Shown: piece by piece, positions 25,460 to 33,834 of the stretch
Layout of the letters: each line of letters opens with the position of its first letter
Position numbering within the stretch: the stretch's first letter is position 1
Assembly: GCF_900099925.1 (NCBI RefSeq)
Contig: NZ_FNDE01000030.1
Coordinates: forward strand, 1-46,762
Length of the DNA stretch: 46,762 nucleotides
Direction: 5' to 3'
From: Aneurinibacillus thermoaerophilus
GTDB taxonomy: Bacteria > Bacillota > Bacilli > Aneurinibacillales > Aneurinibacillaceae
Position numbers and translations under genes: made by a program
Notes under the pieces: generated by a model
The model's database searches: none
Seen by the model: only the letters and a program-made list of their open reading frames with translations
Told to the model about the DNA's origin: nothing

Positions 25460-26133
25460 TTCCAGTTCACCCCTTCGCTTTTTACAATGTAGTCAACATA
25501 CACCCCAGGCGTAACAATGCATTCTGGGTCAAGCTCGCCGAGCGGCACAATTTCTTCAACCTCTGCGATAGTAATGTCTGCCGCCATTGCCACCAGCGGG
25601 TTAAAGTTGCGTGCGCTCTTGTCGTATACAAGATTGCCGTACTCGTCGGCTTTCAGCGCATATACGATTCCCACCTTTGCCGTAAGCGCCGGCTCGACCA
25701 TATACGTTTTGCCTTCCACTTTAATTTTTTGTTTGCCGTCTTCTACGATCGTACCAAGACCGACATCAACCAGAATACCGCCGAGCCCCATGCCGCCTGC
25801 ACGAATTTTTTCCGCCAGCGTCCCCTGCGGATAGAAAGTCACTTTCATCTTTCCTTCTGTCATCAGGCGCCCGGCGTTCGGGTTGGAACCGATATGCGAA
25901 GTAATCAAGCTGCGGACGCGACCAGCCGTAACCAGACGGCCGATCCCGACATCAGGAAATCCCGTATCATTGCCGATCAAATCTAGGTTGCTCACACCTT
26001 TTTTTAAGATGCCATCAATGAGGGTTGGCGGACTGCCTATACCACCAAATCCCCCATACATAAGCGTAATGCCATCTGTTATATGTGTCAGCGCTTCTTC
26101 TAGGGAAACAACTTTCGATAATGTCTGCTGCAC
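25444..26133 (-). CDS. yodS: 3-oxoacid CoA-transferase subunit A (YodS-like)
   Basis: About 229 residues. Motifs MYGGFGGIGSPPTLIDGI near the N-terminus and PYxGxL-like YPQGTLAEKIRAGG identify a family I CoA-transferase alpha subunit. A GTG start at 26131-26133 was chosen because GGGGAGAGGGG precedes it; reading further upstream runs back into the aminotransferase gene. It lies 16 bp after yodT and overlaps yodR. Confidence 0.9.
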   Translation of the reverse strand: MQQTLSKVVSLEEALTHITDGITLMYGGFGGIGSPPTLIDGILKKGVSNLDLIGNDTGFPDVGIGRLVTAGRVRSLITSHIGSNPNAGRLMTEGKMKVTFYPQGTLAEKIRAGGMGLGGILVDVGLGTIVEDGKQKIKVEGKTYMVEPALTAKVGIVYALKADEYGNLVYDKSARNFNPLVAMAADITIAEVEEIVPLGELDPECIVTPGVYVDYIVKSEGVNWKWAWE

Positions 26134-26149
26134 TTCCCCTCTCCCCTTT

Positions 26150-27526
26150 CTATACGCTTTCTTTGGAAGCGAGCTGCCCTTCTTGTTCAAGCTCCAGCGC
26201 AAGCTCACCAAGCGACCGATCAAGAATAAAAAGCAACTCATTGATCTCTTCTTCCGTGATAACGAATGGTGGCGCAACCAGAATTGCATCTCCCGCTTGC
26301 CCGTCAATGCCGCCGGACGCGCTGTATATGAGCAAACCGTTATTCATCGCTTTTTCAATTAACCGCTCTGTCACGCGAAGATGGAACGGGAACGGCTCTT
26401 TCGTCGTGCGATCTTTTACAAACTCCATACCGCAAAGCAATCCCTTGCCGCGGACATCGCCGATAATCTCGTATTTTTGCATAAGCGCTTGCAAGCCTGC
26501 GATTAATTGCTGACCGCGCTCTTCTACTTTTCCAATTAACCGATGATCTTCAATGTATTTCATGACCGCAAGCGAAACAGCGGCCGATTGTGGATTGGCA
26601 CTAAACGTATGACCGGACATAATCGATTTTGAACCAGCGGCGATAACATCAATAATCCGCTTGCTCGCGATGGTGGCTGCCATCGGTGTATAGCCCGCGC
26701 TCATTCCTTTTCCAAGCGCCATCAAATCGGGAACCACTCCCCAATGGTCAATGCCGAACGGTTTACCGGTTCTACCATTTCCGGTCATCACTTCATCAGC
26801 AATAAATAAAATCTCGTAGCGCTCACAAATTTCTTTAATTCGTTGATAATAGTATGGCGGCGGAGTCACTGCACCAGCAGAGGCACCGATGATCGGCTCT
26901 GCGATAAATGCCGCAATATTGTCCGCCCCAATGCGATGAATGGCCTGCTCCAACTGATTTGCGCAAAGCAAATCGCAGCTCGGATACGTGCTGCCAAACG
27001 GACAACGATAGCAATAAGGCGGCTCTACTGATGGAAACTCCTCCAGCAAAGGAATAAAGCGCTTTCTTCTCAGGATATGCCCGGACATAGATAAAGCACC
27101 AAGCGTAATACCGTGATAGCTCATCCAGCGGGACAAAATTTTATTTTTCCCCGTACGGCCCTGTTCCTGCCAATATTGAATAGCGATTTTCATCGCTGTC
27201 TCCGTCGCCTCTGATCCGCTATTAACAAAAAACACATAATCTAAATCACCCGGTGCCCAACTGGCAAGCTTGGTTGCAAGTTCTTCCGCCGCGTCGCTTG
27301 TAAACTGTGAGCGATACGTGAATGACACTTTTTGGGCCTGCTCTTTCATTGCATCAATGACCGATTGTACACCGTGTCCAATGTTAGCGGTAATCGCGCC
27401 TGAACATCCATCAATGTATGCTTTCCCTTCGGTATCATATAAATAAACTCCGCGTCCATGGGAAACAGTGGGATATTCTTTGTCTAGCAACGGCTTAATG
27501 ACATGACTTTTTATTTTCACGCGCAT
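26150..27526 (-). CDS. yodT: Class III PLP-dependent aminotransferase (YodT-like)
   Basis: 458 residues. PLP fold with SGAITANIGHG, FVNSGSEATETAMK, FIADEVMTGNGRTGK and the Schiff-base lysine in ALGKGMSAGYTPMAA. In the beta-lysine pathway it is expected to remove the 3-amino group of acetyl-beta-lysine to give the 3-oxo acid. ATG at 27526 follows AAGAGGGAG. First gene of the yodTSRQ operon, divergent from the PucR-type regulator with a perfect inverted repeat in the shared intergenic region. Confidence 0.92.
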   Translation of the reverse strand: MRVKIKSHVIKPLLDKEYPTVSHGRGVYLYDTEGKAYIDGCSGAITANIGHGVQSVIDAMKEQAQKVSFTYRSQFTSDAAEELATKLASWAPGDLDYVFFVNSGSEATETAMKIAIQYWQEQGRTGKNKILSRWMSYHGITLGALSMSGHILRRKRFIPLLEEFPSVEPPYCYRCPFGSTYPSCDLLCANQLEQAIHRIGADNIAAFIAEPIIGASAGAVTPPPYYYQRIKEICERYEILFIADEVMTGNGRTGKPFGIDHWGVVPDLMALGKGMSAGYTPMAATIASKRIIDVIAAGSKSIMSGHTFSANPQSAAVSLAVMKYIEDHRLIGKVEERGQQLIAGLQALMQKYEIIGDVRGKGLLCGMEFVKDRTTKEPFPFHLRVTERLIEKAMNNGLLIYSASGGIDGQAGDAILVAPPFVITEEEINELLFILDRSLGELALELEQEGQLASKESV

Positions 27527-27616
27527 CTCCCTCTTTTCATTGCTTCGCTGCCTTTATCATATCAAGCTAGTTGGAAAAAAAATATTCTCACTATTACATA
27601 AATTTGTAGTATATTT

Positions 27617-27635
27617 TTTATACACCATGTATAAA
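27617..27635. promoter_or_regulatory. candidate operator between yodT and the PucR-type gene
   Basis: TTTATACA-CCA-TGTATAAA is a perfect 8-bp inverted repeat with a 3-bp centre, in the 123-bp gap between divergent genes, 14 bp ahead of the regulator ATG. Its position suits binding by the PucR-type protein itself, repressing its own gene and controlling the operon. The protein-site link is inferred. Confidence 0.55.
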
Positions 27636-27649
27636 GAGAGGAACGAAGT

Positions 27650-29206
27650 ATGTCCATTACACTAAAAGAAGCGTTACAATTACCTGATATCCAACAAATC
27701 AAGCTCGTAGGAGGGCACGGCGGCCTGCACAGAATTATCAAATGGGTAACAATTGTGGAAATCATTGAGGATGTGACACGACTGCAGGAAGGGGAATTTC
27801 TGATTACGACCGGATATGGTCTGGACACAGAGGCGAACCGAAAAGACTTTATCGCTCGGCTCGCGCGGCAAAACTTATCAGCAGTCGCTATTCATACCGG
27901 GTTCTATATGAAACAGATTCCGCCTGAGTTTATTGCTGCAGCGAACGCGTATGATTTACCGTTGTTCGAGATTCCACGCCATATGAACTTTTCCGAAGTA
28001 ACCAAGGCACTGCTCGGCCATATTGTAAACCGTCAGCTTCAGCTCATGCAGGATACACAGCAAATCCATCGGGAACTAACACTGCTCGCGCTCAATAATA
28101 AAGGCCTGGCGCCCCTTGCCCATACGCTTGCCGCTCATCTGCAAGCCGATGTAGAAGTATACGATGCGAATGGCAAGTGGCTGGAAGGAAGCGGGCAAAC
28201 GACAGAAGCAATCTCTCCCGCTGAGCTTGTCGAAGCTCTCGGACCCAAAAAAACAAGCAGCTCCATTCTGCTTGCAGAAAATGAATGGCTTCATCCGATT
28301 GCTACCGATCGTGAGCATTACGGATTTCTCTATATAAAAAAACGAGCTCCGCTTACGGAAATGGACCGTCTCATCGTGGAACAAGCCTCCATGGTATGCG
28401 CCATTGAATTTTTAAAACAAAAAGCGGTCGACGAAGCTCTGCTCCGCCTGCAAGAAAACGTGTTGGACGAACTGCTGGAAAGCAGGGAGCAGGATGAAAC
28501 GAAACTGCAAAAACTGGCCCAGCGCCTCGGTTACAGGCTGGAAGGAACAATGGCGGTTATGCAGCTTGCCTCCCCGTCTACCGAGAGTATACGGCCTTTC
28601 ATTCAGCGATGGGTACAAAAGCAAAACAAACCCGTATTGATGAGAGAAAAGCAGAAGACCATTACCCTGCTTATGACCATTCAACAAGAAAAAGAAATAA
28701 TAAGGGCCGCGCAATCCCTACAGCAGGAAGCGCTATCGTTTCTCCCGCCCGGCGCTCTCTATATCGGCCTAAGCGAACCGTTCCATGGTTTAAGCCAAAT
28801 CGCAGACCAAGCGCGCTTAGCGCGCTTAGCGTTGCAGGTCGCTATCGCTGCCGGCGAACCGCTGCTTTCCTACGACAAAATCGGGGCCTATGCCCCGCTT
28901 CTGCAAATGCAGGAAGCGGGAATTTCGCTGGAACAATTATATCGACCGCTGCTTGATCCGCTGATTGAATACGATCAAAAACATGGTTCAAGTCTAATCG
29001 ATACGCTTGAATGTTATCTGCAAAACAATTCGAATATCAAAAACACAGCGGCGGCATTGTTCATCCATCGCCACACGCTGAAATACCGTCTAGAGCAAAT
29101 CGCAGAAAAAACGGGCAAGGAGCTGCAAAACGCGCACGTTCTCACCCAGCTGCATCTTGCGCTCATGGCCTACCGTCTTGACCATGCGGCGCTTTCCGTA
29201 CTGTAA
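27650..29206 (+). CDS. PucR family transcriptional regulator
   Basis: 518 residues. N-terminal PucR sensory domain (about 5-125), a middle GGDEF-like CdaR region, and a C-terminal HTH of the PucR type (about 455-510: NNSNIKNTAAALFIHRHTLKYRLEQI). Family members are activators or repressors of nitrogen-compound catabolism. Divergent from yodTSRQ, so it most likely controls that operon. ATG at 27650 follows GAGAGGAAC. A 9-bp tandem duplication (GCGCGCTTA twice, 28811-28828) encodes RLARLA in frame. It converges on the acetyltransferase gene with only 5 bp between stops. Confidence 0.9.
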   Translation: MSITLKEALQLPDIQQIKLVGGHGGLHRIIKWVTIVEIIEDVTRLQEGEFLITTGYGLDTEANRKDFIARLARQNLSAVAIHTGFYMKQIPPEFIAAANAYDLPLFEIPRHMNFSEVTKALLGHIVNRQLQLMQDTQQIHRELTLLALNNKGLAPLAHTLAAHLQADVEVYDANGKWLEGSGQTTEAISPAELVEALGPKKTSSSILLAENEWLHPIATDREHYGFLYIKKRAPLTEMDRLIVEQASMVCAIEFLKQKAVDEALLRLQENVLDELLESREQDETKLQKLAQRLGYRLEGTMAVMQLASPSTESIRPFIQRWVQKQNKPVLMREKQKTITLLMTIQQEKEIIRAAQSLQQEALSFLPPGALYIGLSEPFHGLSQIADQARLARLALQVAIAAGEPLLSYDKIGAYAPLLQMQEAGISLEQLYRPLLDPLIEYDQKHGSSLIDTLECYLQNNSNIKNTAAALFIHRHTLKYRLEQIAEKTGKELQNAHVLTQLHLALMAYRLDHAALSVL

Positions 29207-29211
29207 ATGCA

Positions 29212-30078
29212 CTATTTTGCTGAAAGATTTTTTACCCAAAGATTCATATCTTCAAATTTATCGAAGATGTTGCAATTTTTGGTCATGCGGCCCGTATACT
29301 CATAACCAAGCTGATGAAATACAGCGTTCATGCCAAAGGACAGCGAGCGAGCCAGCGAATATGCGCAGTACATGTGACGGCGGCGCAGTTCCTTCTCAAG
29401 CGCGGAAATCAAATGACGCATCAATCCGTGTTTACGGTGTTCGGGATAAGTAGCGCAGTCTGTCATTTCCGCGTTATTGTAAGTTGCGTTGATTTCGGCG
29501 GAAGCGGCACTAACAATTTTACCTTCTTTTTCTACTATATAGAAAATAGTGCCTTCTAGCATGACTTTTTTGATATAGGAAACGTCATTCATTGGGGTCG
29601 GGTATGTCTGGAACACCGCACCGTACAAATTAGCTAATTGTTCCGCGTCTTCCGTCACCGCAAGGCGCAGCGAATATCCTAAAGCCAACGATTCATCGGA
29701 TAGTTTACGTGGAAGCGCGAGCACCTGTCGAAGGATTGTATCCTCTTCCATCCAGTAATCGCTCGTGCGACGTTCATCCGTAAAATACATGGCCATGCTG
29801 TACGCGTCATTGCCATTGAAATACTTTTTATACACACCTTCAAGCATATAGCCAAGACTTAAAAACGTCTGCCAGTCTTCTTGACGGGATTTGATGAATA
29901 CTTTTGTGAATGAATGTTGCTCTACCAATTCAAGAATCCGCGAATGCATGGCGCGAACGTCACCACGATAATCGTCAACACGCAAGCGGGCATTAAACGG
30001 ATCAAGGCAAACATCCATAATGAAGCGCTCATCTTTTTCCGTGCATGCATGATAATAAATATCGTTTTTTGTCGTCAT
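29212..30078 (-). CDS. ablB: Beta-lysine N6-acetyltransferase (AblB/YodP-like)
   Basis: 288 residues with a C-terminal GNAT domain (about 125-280; EHRKHGLMRHLISALEKELR is the acetyl-CoA loop and following helix). The start MTTKNDIYYHACTEKDERF and overall length match AblB/YodP, which acetylates beta-lysine made by lysine 2,3-aminomutase. ATG at 30078 follows GGAGG. A near-perfect sigma-54 promoter lies about 57 bp upstream on the same strand. In some organisms the product is an osmolyte; here deacylase, CoA transferase and aminotransferase genes suggest catabolism. Confidence 0.88.
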   Translation of the reverse strand: MTTKNDIYYHACTEKDERFIMDVCLDPFNARLRVDDYRGDVRAMHSRILELVEQHSFTKVFIKSRQEDWQTFLSLGYMLEGVYKKYFNGNDAYSMAMYFTDERRTSDYWMEEDTILRQVLALPRKLSDESLALGYSLRLAVTEDAEQLANLYGAVFQTYPTPMNDVSYIKKVMLEGTIFYIVEKEGKIVSAASAEINATYNNAEMTDCATYPEHRKHGLMRHLISALEKELRRRHMYCAYSLARSLSFGMNAVFHQLGYEYTGRMTKNCNIFDKFEDMNLWVKNLSAK

Positions 30079-30116
30079 AAATAAATCCTCCGTTCTCTTG
30101 GTATTTTTATAGTTTT

Positions 30117-30139
30117 AATATTGCAAATAATATTGCAAA
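30117..30139. repeat. direct repeat AATATTGCAAA x2 at the ablB promoter
   Basis: AATATTGCAAA occurs at 30117-30127 and 30129-30139, a 12-bp period. The second copy overlaps the -12 element of the sigma-54 promoter for ablB. It may be fortuitous or a regulator or integration-factor site. Confidence 0.4.
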
Positions 30140-30149
30140 AAATATGCCA
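30135..30149 (-). promoter_or_regulatory. sigma-54 promoter for ablB
   Basis: On the minus strand TGGCAT-N5-TTGC matches the -24/-12 consensus TGGCAC-N5-TTGC at all but one base, with GG and GC exactly 12 bp apart. It points at ablB, and the sigma-54 activator gene starts about 100 bp away on the other strand. Confidence 0.75.
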
Positions 30150-30252
30150 TAAGAACAGGAAAAACTTGCGGATTTTTCAAACGATACCTTTTGTTAAAAA
30201 GTATATACCGCCAACACGTTTCCCTAAATTTTTCAAGAAAAGGGTGATCTAT

Positions 30253-31683
30253 GTGTCTGAACTTGCAGCAATCTGGTCAAATGAATTCGAATGGCTCCTT
30301 AGCATTATCAATGTAGGCGTCCATATGGTTGATAAAAAAGGAACAACTGTATTTTTCAATGAAACAATGGCGGAAATTGACGGTCTGGATCGGGAGGATG
30401 TTATCGGAAAGAGCGTGTTCGATCTTTTCCCGTCCCTTACGAACGAAAGCAGCACCCTTATCCGTGCCCTGCGTACCGGAAAAGAAACGGTCGATAAAGT
30501 ACAAACCTATATGAACATGAAGGGCAAACAAATCACTTCGATTAACAGTACGTATCCATTGTTTAGAGACGGAGAAATCATCGGTGCCGTCGAACTCGCG
30601 GAAGATATTACACGCATCGTTCAACTCAACGATCAAGTGCTCGATTTGCGCCAGCAACTATATAAGAAAACAACACATAAAAAAAATTCGCGGAACGATA
30701 CGCAATATCATTTCAGCGATCTTATTGGCCAAAGCCCTCTTTTCCAGCAAGCGCTTACGCGCGCCAAGCGGGCGGCCAGAACCCAATCCCCTGTGCTTAT
30801 CTGTGGCCCGACGGGGACGGGAAAAGAGCTGATTGCCCAGAGTATCCATAACGCCAGCATCCGACGCGACAAACCGTTCATCGCACAGAACTGTGCTGCG
30901 GTACCGCGTGAACTGATGGAAGGACTGCTGTTCGGCACGACCAAAGGCGCCTTTACTGGAGCTATCGACCGGCCCGGAATTTTTGAACAGGCGGACGGTG
31001 GCACGCTCTTTCTTGATGAAATCAACAGCTTGGATATTATGCTACAGGCCAAATTACTGCGCGTACTTCAGGACGGACGTGTCCGGCGAGTCGGAGGCTC
31101 TACCGAGCAGGAGGTAAACGTACGCATTGTCGCGGCTATGAACATCGGGCCACAGGAAGCGCTGGCAAATAACATTCTTCGCTCAGATTTGTTCTTCCGA
31201 CTCAATGTTGTCAACATTGAACTGCCGCCGCTGACCAAGCGTAAAGAAGATATCGAGTTGCTTATCCATCATTTTATAGAAAAATTTAATCAAACGTTTG
31301 CCATGAAAGTTACAGGCGTAAGCAACGAAGTAATGGAAACGTTCCTGCACTACTCCTGGCCGGGTAATATTCGTGAACTGCGTCACGCTATTGAATCGGC
31401 ATTTAATATGCTAGAGGAAAACGAAGAAACAATCAGGCTGCATCATCTTCCGCCACAATTTACGGAGAAACCGCTTGACCTTGAGCCGGCTGCAACCATC
31501 GAACGAGCGGACGCTTTCCTGCCTTCCCACCCGATGCATTTGCCTAGCTATATGGAAACGATCGAACGCAATATCATCGATGATGCACTGCGCCGCTATA
31601 AAGGTAACGTAAGCAAAACAGCCGAAGCGCTCGGTATTAAACGCCAAGCATTGCAATACAAACTTAAAAAATTCAATTTATAG
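30253..31683 (+). CDS. Sigma-54-dependent transcriptional activator with PAS domain (RocR/KamR-like)
   Basis: 476 residues. N-terminal PAS domain (about 15-125), central AAA+ domain (about 155-395) with Walker A GPTGTGKE, the sigma-54-contacting loop GAFTGA (within TKGAFTGAIDR), Walker B GGTLFLDEI and the arginine-finger region RSDLFFRLNVV, and a C-terminal Fis-type HTH (GNVSKTAEALGIKRQALQYKL). A GTG start at 30253 was chosen because AAAGGGTGAT precedes it; an ATG at 30121 would add 44 low-complexity residues. It lies between two sigma-54 promoters, for ablB and kamA, and probably activates both. The effector is unknown, with lysine or beta-lysine likely. Confidence 0.93.
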   Translation: MSELAAIWSNEFEWLLSIINVGVHMVDKKGTTVFFNETMAEIDGLDREDVIGKSVFDLFPSLTNESSTLIRALRTGKETVDKVQTYMNMKGKQITSINSTYPLFRDGEIIGAVELAEDITRIVQLNDQVLDLRQQLYKKTTHKKNSRNDTQYHFSDLIGQSPLFQQALTRAKRAARTQSPVLICGPTGTGKELIAQSIHNASIRRDKPFIAQNCAAVPRELMEGLLFGTTKGAFTGAIDRPGIFEQADGGTLFLDEINSLDIMLQAKLLRVLQDGRVRRVGGSTEQEVNVRIVAAMNIGPQEALANNILRSDLFFRLNVVNIELPPLTKRKEDIELLIHHFIEKFNQTFAMKVTGVSNEVMETFLHYSWPGNIRELRHAIESAFNMLEENEETIRLHHLPPQFTEKPLDLEPAATIERADAFLPSHPMHLPSYMETIERNIIDDALRRYKGNVSKTAEALGIKRQALQYKLKKFNL

Positions 31684-31689
31684 ACAAAA

Positions 31690-31704
31690 TTTTTGCAGCA
31701 AAAA
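31690..31704. promoter_or_regulatory. candidate upstream activating site for kamA
   Basis: TTTTTGC-A-GCAAAAA is a perfect 7-bp inverted repeat with a 1-bp centre, about 115 bp upstream of the -24 element of kamA. RocR-type activators bind inverted repeats with 1-bp centres, so this fits. It begins 7 bp after the activator stop codon. Confidence 0.5.
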
Positions 31705-31712
31705 ATTCTGGA

Positions 31713-31732
31713 AGTGCCAGTTTTTTGGCACT
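31713..31732. repeat. inverted repeat AGTGCCA/TGGCACT
   Basis: A perfect 7-bp inverted repeat with a 6-nt centre (GTTTTT), between the activator gene and its terminator. With no T run behind it, it could be a second activator site or a weak hairpin. Confidence 0.45.
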
Positions 31733-31747
31733 CCATTTAAAAATTCC

Positions 31748-31772
31748 GGAGGGAGCATATCCCTCCTTTTTT
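31748..31772 (+). terminator. intrinsic terminator of the sigma-54 activator gene
   Basis: GGAGGGA/TCCCTCC, a perfect 7-bp stem with a 5-nt loop, followed by TTTTTT. It isolates kamA from read-through, leaving the sigma-54 promoter in charge. Confidence 0.88.
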
Positions 31773-31818
31773 CACGTAAACACCGCCAAATCAATATTTT
31801 TAGAAAATTTATTACTTT

Positions 31819-31833
31819 TGGCACACATCTTGC
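31819..31833 (+). promoter_or_regulatory. sigma-54 promoter for kamA
   Basis: TGGCAC-ACATC-TTGC is a perfect match to the -24/-12 consensus, with GG at 31820-31821 and GC at 31832-31833. It lies 46 bp upstream of the kamA start and behind the activator terminator. Confidence 0.9.
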
Positions 31834-31878
31834 TGTATTTAAATAGCGACTAGAAAATTTCTGAGGAGGGTACAGCAG

Positions 31879-33318
31879 ATGAGCTTGCTTGAAAAAGATT
31901 TAAATAAAGGACAACAACACACTCCGGCACCAGGCGAAGGGTGGCACCCGACTCCCGCTAAATGTCGCGATTACCGCGAAATCGAGCTTTGGAAAGATGT
32001 AACAGAAGAACAGTGGAATGATTGGCTCTGGCAGCTTACTCATACAATCAAAACGGTCGATGACTTGAAAAAAGTAATCAATCTAACACCGGAAGAAGAA
32101 GAAGGTGTACGCATTTCTACGCAAACCATTCCGTTAAACATCACGCCGTATTATGCATCGTTAATGAATCCGGATGATCCGCGGTGTCCGGTGCGCATGC
32201 AATCGGTTCCTATTTCGGCTGAAATCATGAAAACGAAATACGACCTGGAAGACCCGCTGCATGAAGACGAGGACTCTCCGGTTCCTGGTCTGACACACCG
32301 TTATCCTGACCGCGTACTGTTTCTCGTAACTAATCAGTGCTCCATGTACTGTCGCTACTGTACGCGGCGCCGTTTCTCCGGTCAAATCGGCATGGGAGTA
32401 CCGAAAAAGCAATTGGATGCAGCTATTGAATATATCCGGAATACACCGGAAGTACGAGATGTTCTGATTTCCGGCGGCGACGGCTTATTGATTAACGATA
32501 CGGTGCTCGAATACATTCTCAAAAATCTGCGCGCGATCCCGCATGTGGAGATTATTCGTATCGGTACCCGCGCCCCGGTCGTATTCCCGCAGCGGATTAC
32601 AGAAAACTTGTGCAATATTCTGAAAAAATACCATCCGGTTTGGCTCAACACGCACTTTAACACGCCGCTGGAAATTACTCCAGAATCCAAGCGTGCGTGC
32701 GAAATGCTAGCCAACGCGGGTGTTCCGGTCGGCAACCAGGCCGTTATCCTTGCTGGTATTAACGATAGCGTACCGATCATGAAGAAACTTATGCACGAAC
32801 TCGTAAAAATCCGCGTTCGTCCGTACTATATCTATCAATGTGACCTGTCCGAAGGTATCGGCCATTTCCGCACCCCGGTATCCAAAGGATTGGAAATTAT
32901 CGAAGGCCTACGCGGCCATACGTCCGGTTACGCGGTTCCGACATTCGTAGTAGATGCACCGGGTGGCGGCGGAAAGATTGCGCTACAACCGAACTATCTC
33001 ATTTCACAAAGCCCGGACAAAGTTGTACTCCGCAACTTCGAAGGTGTTATCACTTCCTATCCAGAGCCGAAGAACTACGTACCGGGACGTGCAGACGCAT
33101 ACTTCAACGAGTACTATGGCATTACGGAAGAAAAACAATCGGTAGGCATCACCGCCATCATGCGTGATGAAAAGTTCAACCTCGTTCCAGAAGGTCTGCA
33201 ACGCATGGAAAAACGTGAGCAATACGAGCAGTCCGAAGACCATGCTTCCCTAAAAGACCGCCGGGCAAAACGCGACGAAATGAAGGCAAAAATGGCAAAA
33301 GCAAAAGAAAACAAATAA
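31879..33318 (+). CDS. kamA: L-lysine 2,3-aminomutase
   Basis: 479 residues. Radical-SAM motif CSMYCRYC (Cys about 154, 158, 161) binds the 4Fe-4S cluster; the PLP lysine lies in PVSKGLEII (about residue 336); the glycine-rich PGGGGKIALQPNY follows. The enzyme converts L-lysine to L-beta-lysine using SAM and PLP. ATG at 31879 follows GAGGAGGG. First gene of a kamA-yokU unit driven by a perfect sigma-54 promoter. The C-terminal extension rich in Lys/Glu (about 440-479) is typical of Bacillus KamA. Confidence 0.97.
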   Translation: MSLLEKDLNKGQQHTPAPGEGWHPTPAKCRDYREIELWKDVTEEQWNDWLWQLTHTIKTVDDLKKVINLTPEEEEGVRISTQTIPLNITPYYASLMNPDDPRCPVRMQSVPISAEIMKTKYDLEDPLHEDEDSPVPGLTHRYPDRVLFLVTNQCSMYCRYCTRRRFSGQIGMGVPKKQLDAAIEYIRNTPEVRDVLISGGDGLLINDTVLEYILKNLRAIPHVEIIRIGTRAPVVFPQRITENLCNILKKYHPVWLNTHFNTPLEITPESKRACEMLANAGVPVGNQAVILAGINDSVPIMKKLMHELVKIRVRPYYIYQCDLSEGIGHFRTPVSKGLEIIEGLRGHTSGYAVPTFVVDAPGGGGKIALQPNYLISQSPDKVVLRNFEGVITSYPEPKNYVPGRADAYFNEYYGITEEKQSVGITAIMRDEKFNLVPEGLQRMEKREQYEQSEDHASLKDRRAKRDEMKAKMAKAKENK

Positions 33319-33337
33319 ACAACGTGGGGGAACATCA

Positions 33338-33607
33338 ATGAATTGTATATGGTGTGGAACCGAAGAAGCAAAAGAAGGCGTACAGGATTGTTACTGGGTA
33401 ACACCTGATGGTAAAAAAACGGTGCAAATCCTGAACATTCCTTCCGTCGATTGCCCAAATTGCTACGACAAGTTCGTACCGGAAGACATCTCGCAAAAAA
33501 TTGAAGACGCACTTTATCTAAACGACATTTCCCTTTTGGGAACGAAGTTTACGTATGAACAGTTGCTTGCAGCCCCGCGCATCAATCTGTTCAAAGCGAA
33601 ATCGTAA
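33338..33607 (+). CDS. yokU: YokU-like small zinc-finger protein
   Basis: 89 residues with two Cys pairs, CIWC near the N-terminus and CPNC in the middle (a third lone Cys lies between), the layout of a small zinc-binding domain as in YokU. A YokU gene accompanies kamA in other Bacilli, but its function is unknown. ATG at 33338 follows GTGGGGGAA, 19 bp after kamA, so co-transcribed from the sigma-54 promoter. Confidence 0.82.
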   Translation: MNCIWCGTEEAKEGVQDCYWVTPDGKKTVQILNIPSVDCPNCYDKFVPEDISQKIEDALYLNDISLLGTKFTYEQLLAAPRINLFKAKS

Positions 33608-33701
33608 TCAATATTAACAAGAAAAATCGAGCACTCCAAACAAGCATCATAAGCCGCAAGCGTTCATACGCTCGACAAAAATGTAAATAAATCGCTGTTC
33701 C

Positions 33702-33740
33702 AAAGCACGAGGAAGCATTTGTCTCCTCGTGCTTTTATTT
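33702..33740 (+). terminator. intrinsic terminator of kamA-yokU
   Basis: AAAGCACGAGGA/TCCTCGTGCTTT, a perfect 12-bp stem with a 10-nt loop, followed by TATTTTT. It separates the lysine locus from the spoVA operon. Confidence 0.9.
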
Positions 33741-33769
33741 TTCATTTCACCTTTCTCTCCCTTTCACAG

Positions 33770-33799
33770 TGAATGAAAACTTCTTTTTTCTCCAAAATA
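33770..33799 (+). promoter_or_regulatory. sigma-G-like promoter for the spoVA operon
   Basis: TGAATG (33770-33775), 17 bp spacer, CAAAATA (33793-33799) against the forespore consensus TGAATA - 17/18 - CATACTA. Position 36 bp upstream of the spoVAC start and forespore expression of spoVA genes support it. Confidence 0.5.
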
Positions 33800-33834
33800 A
33801 TACATAGTCACTTTATTATGTGAGGAGAATGCAT

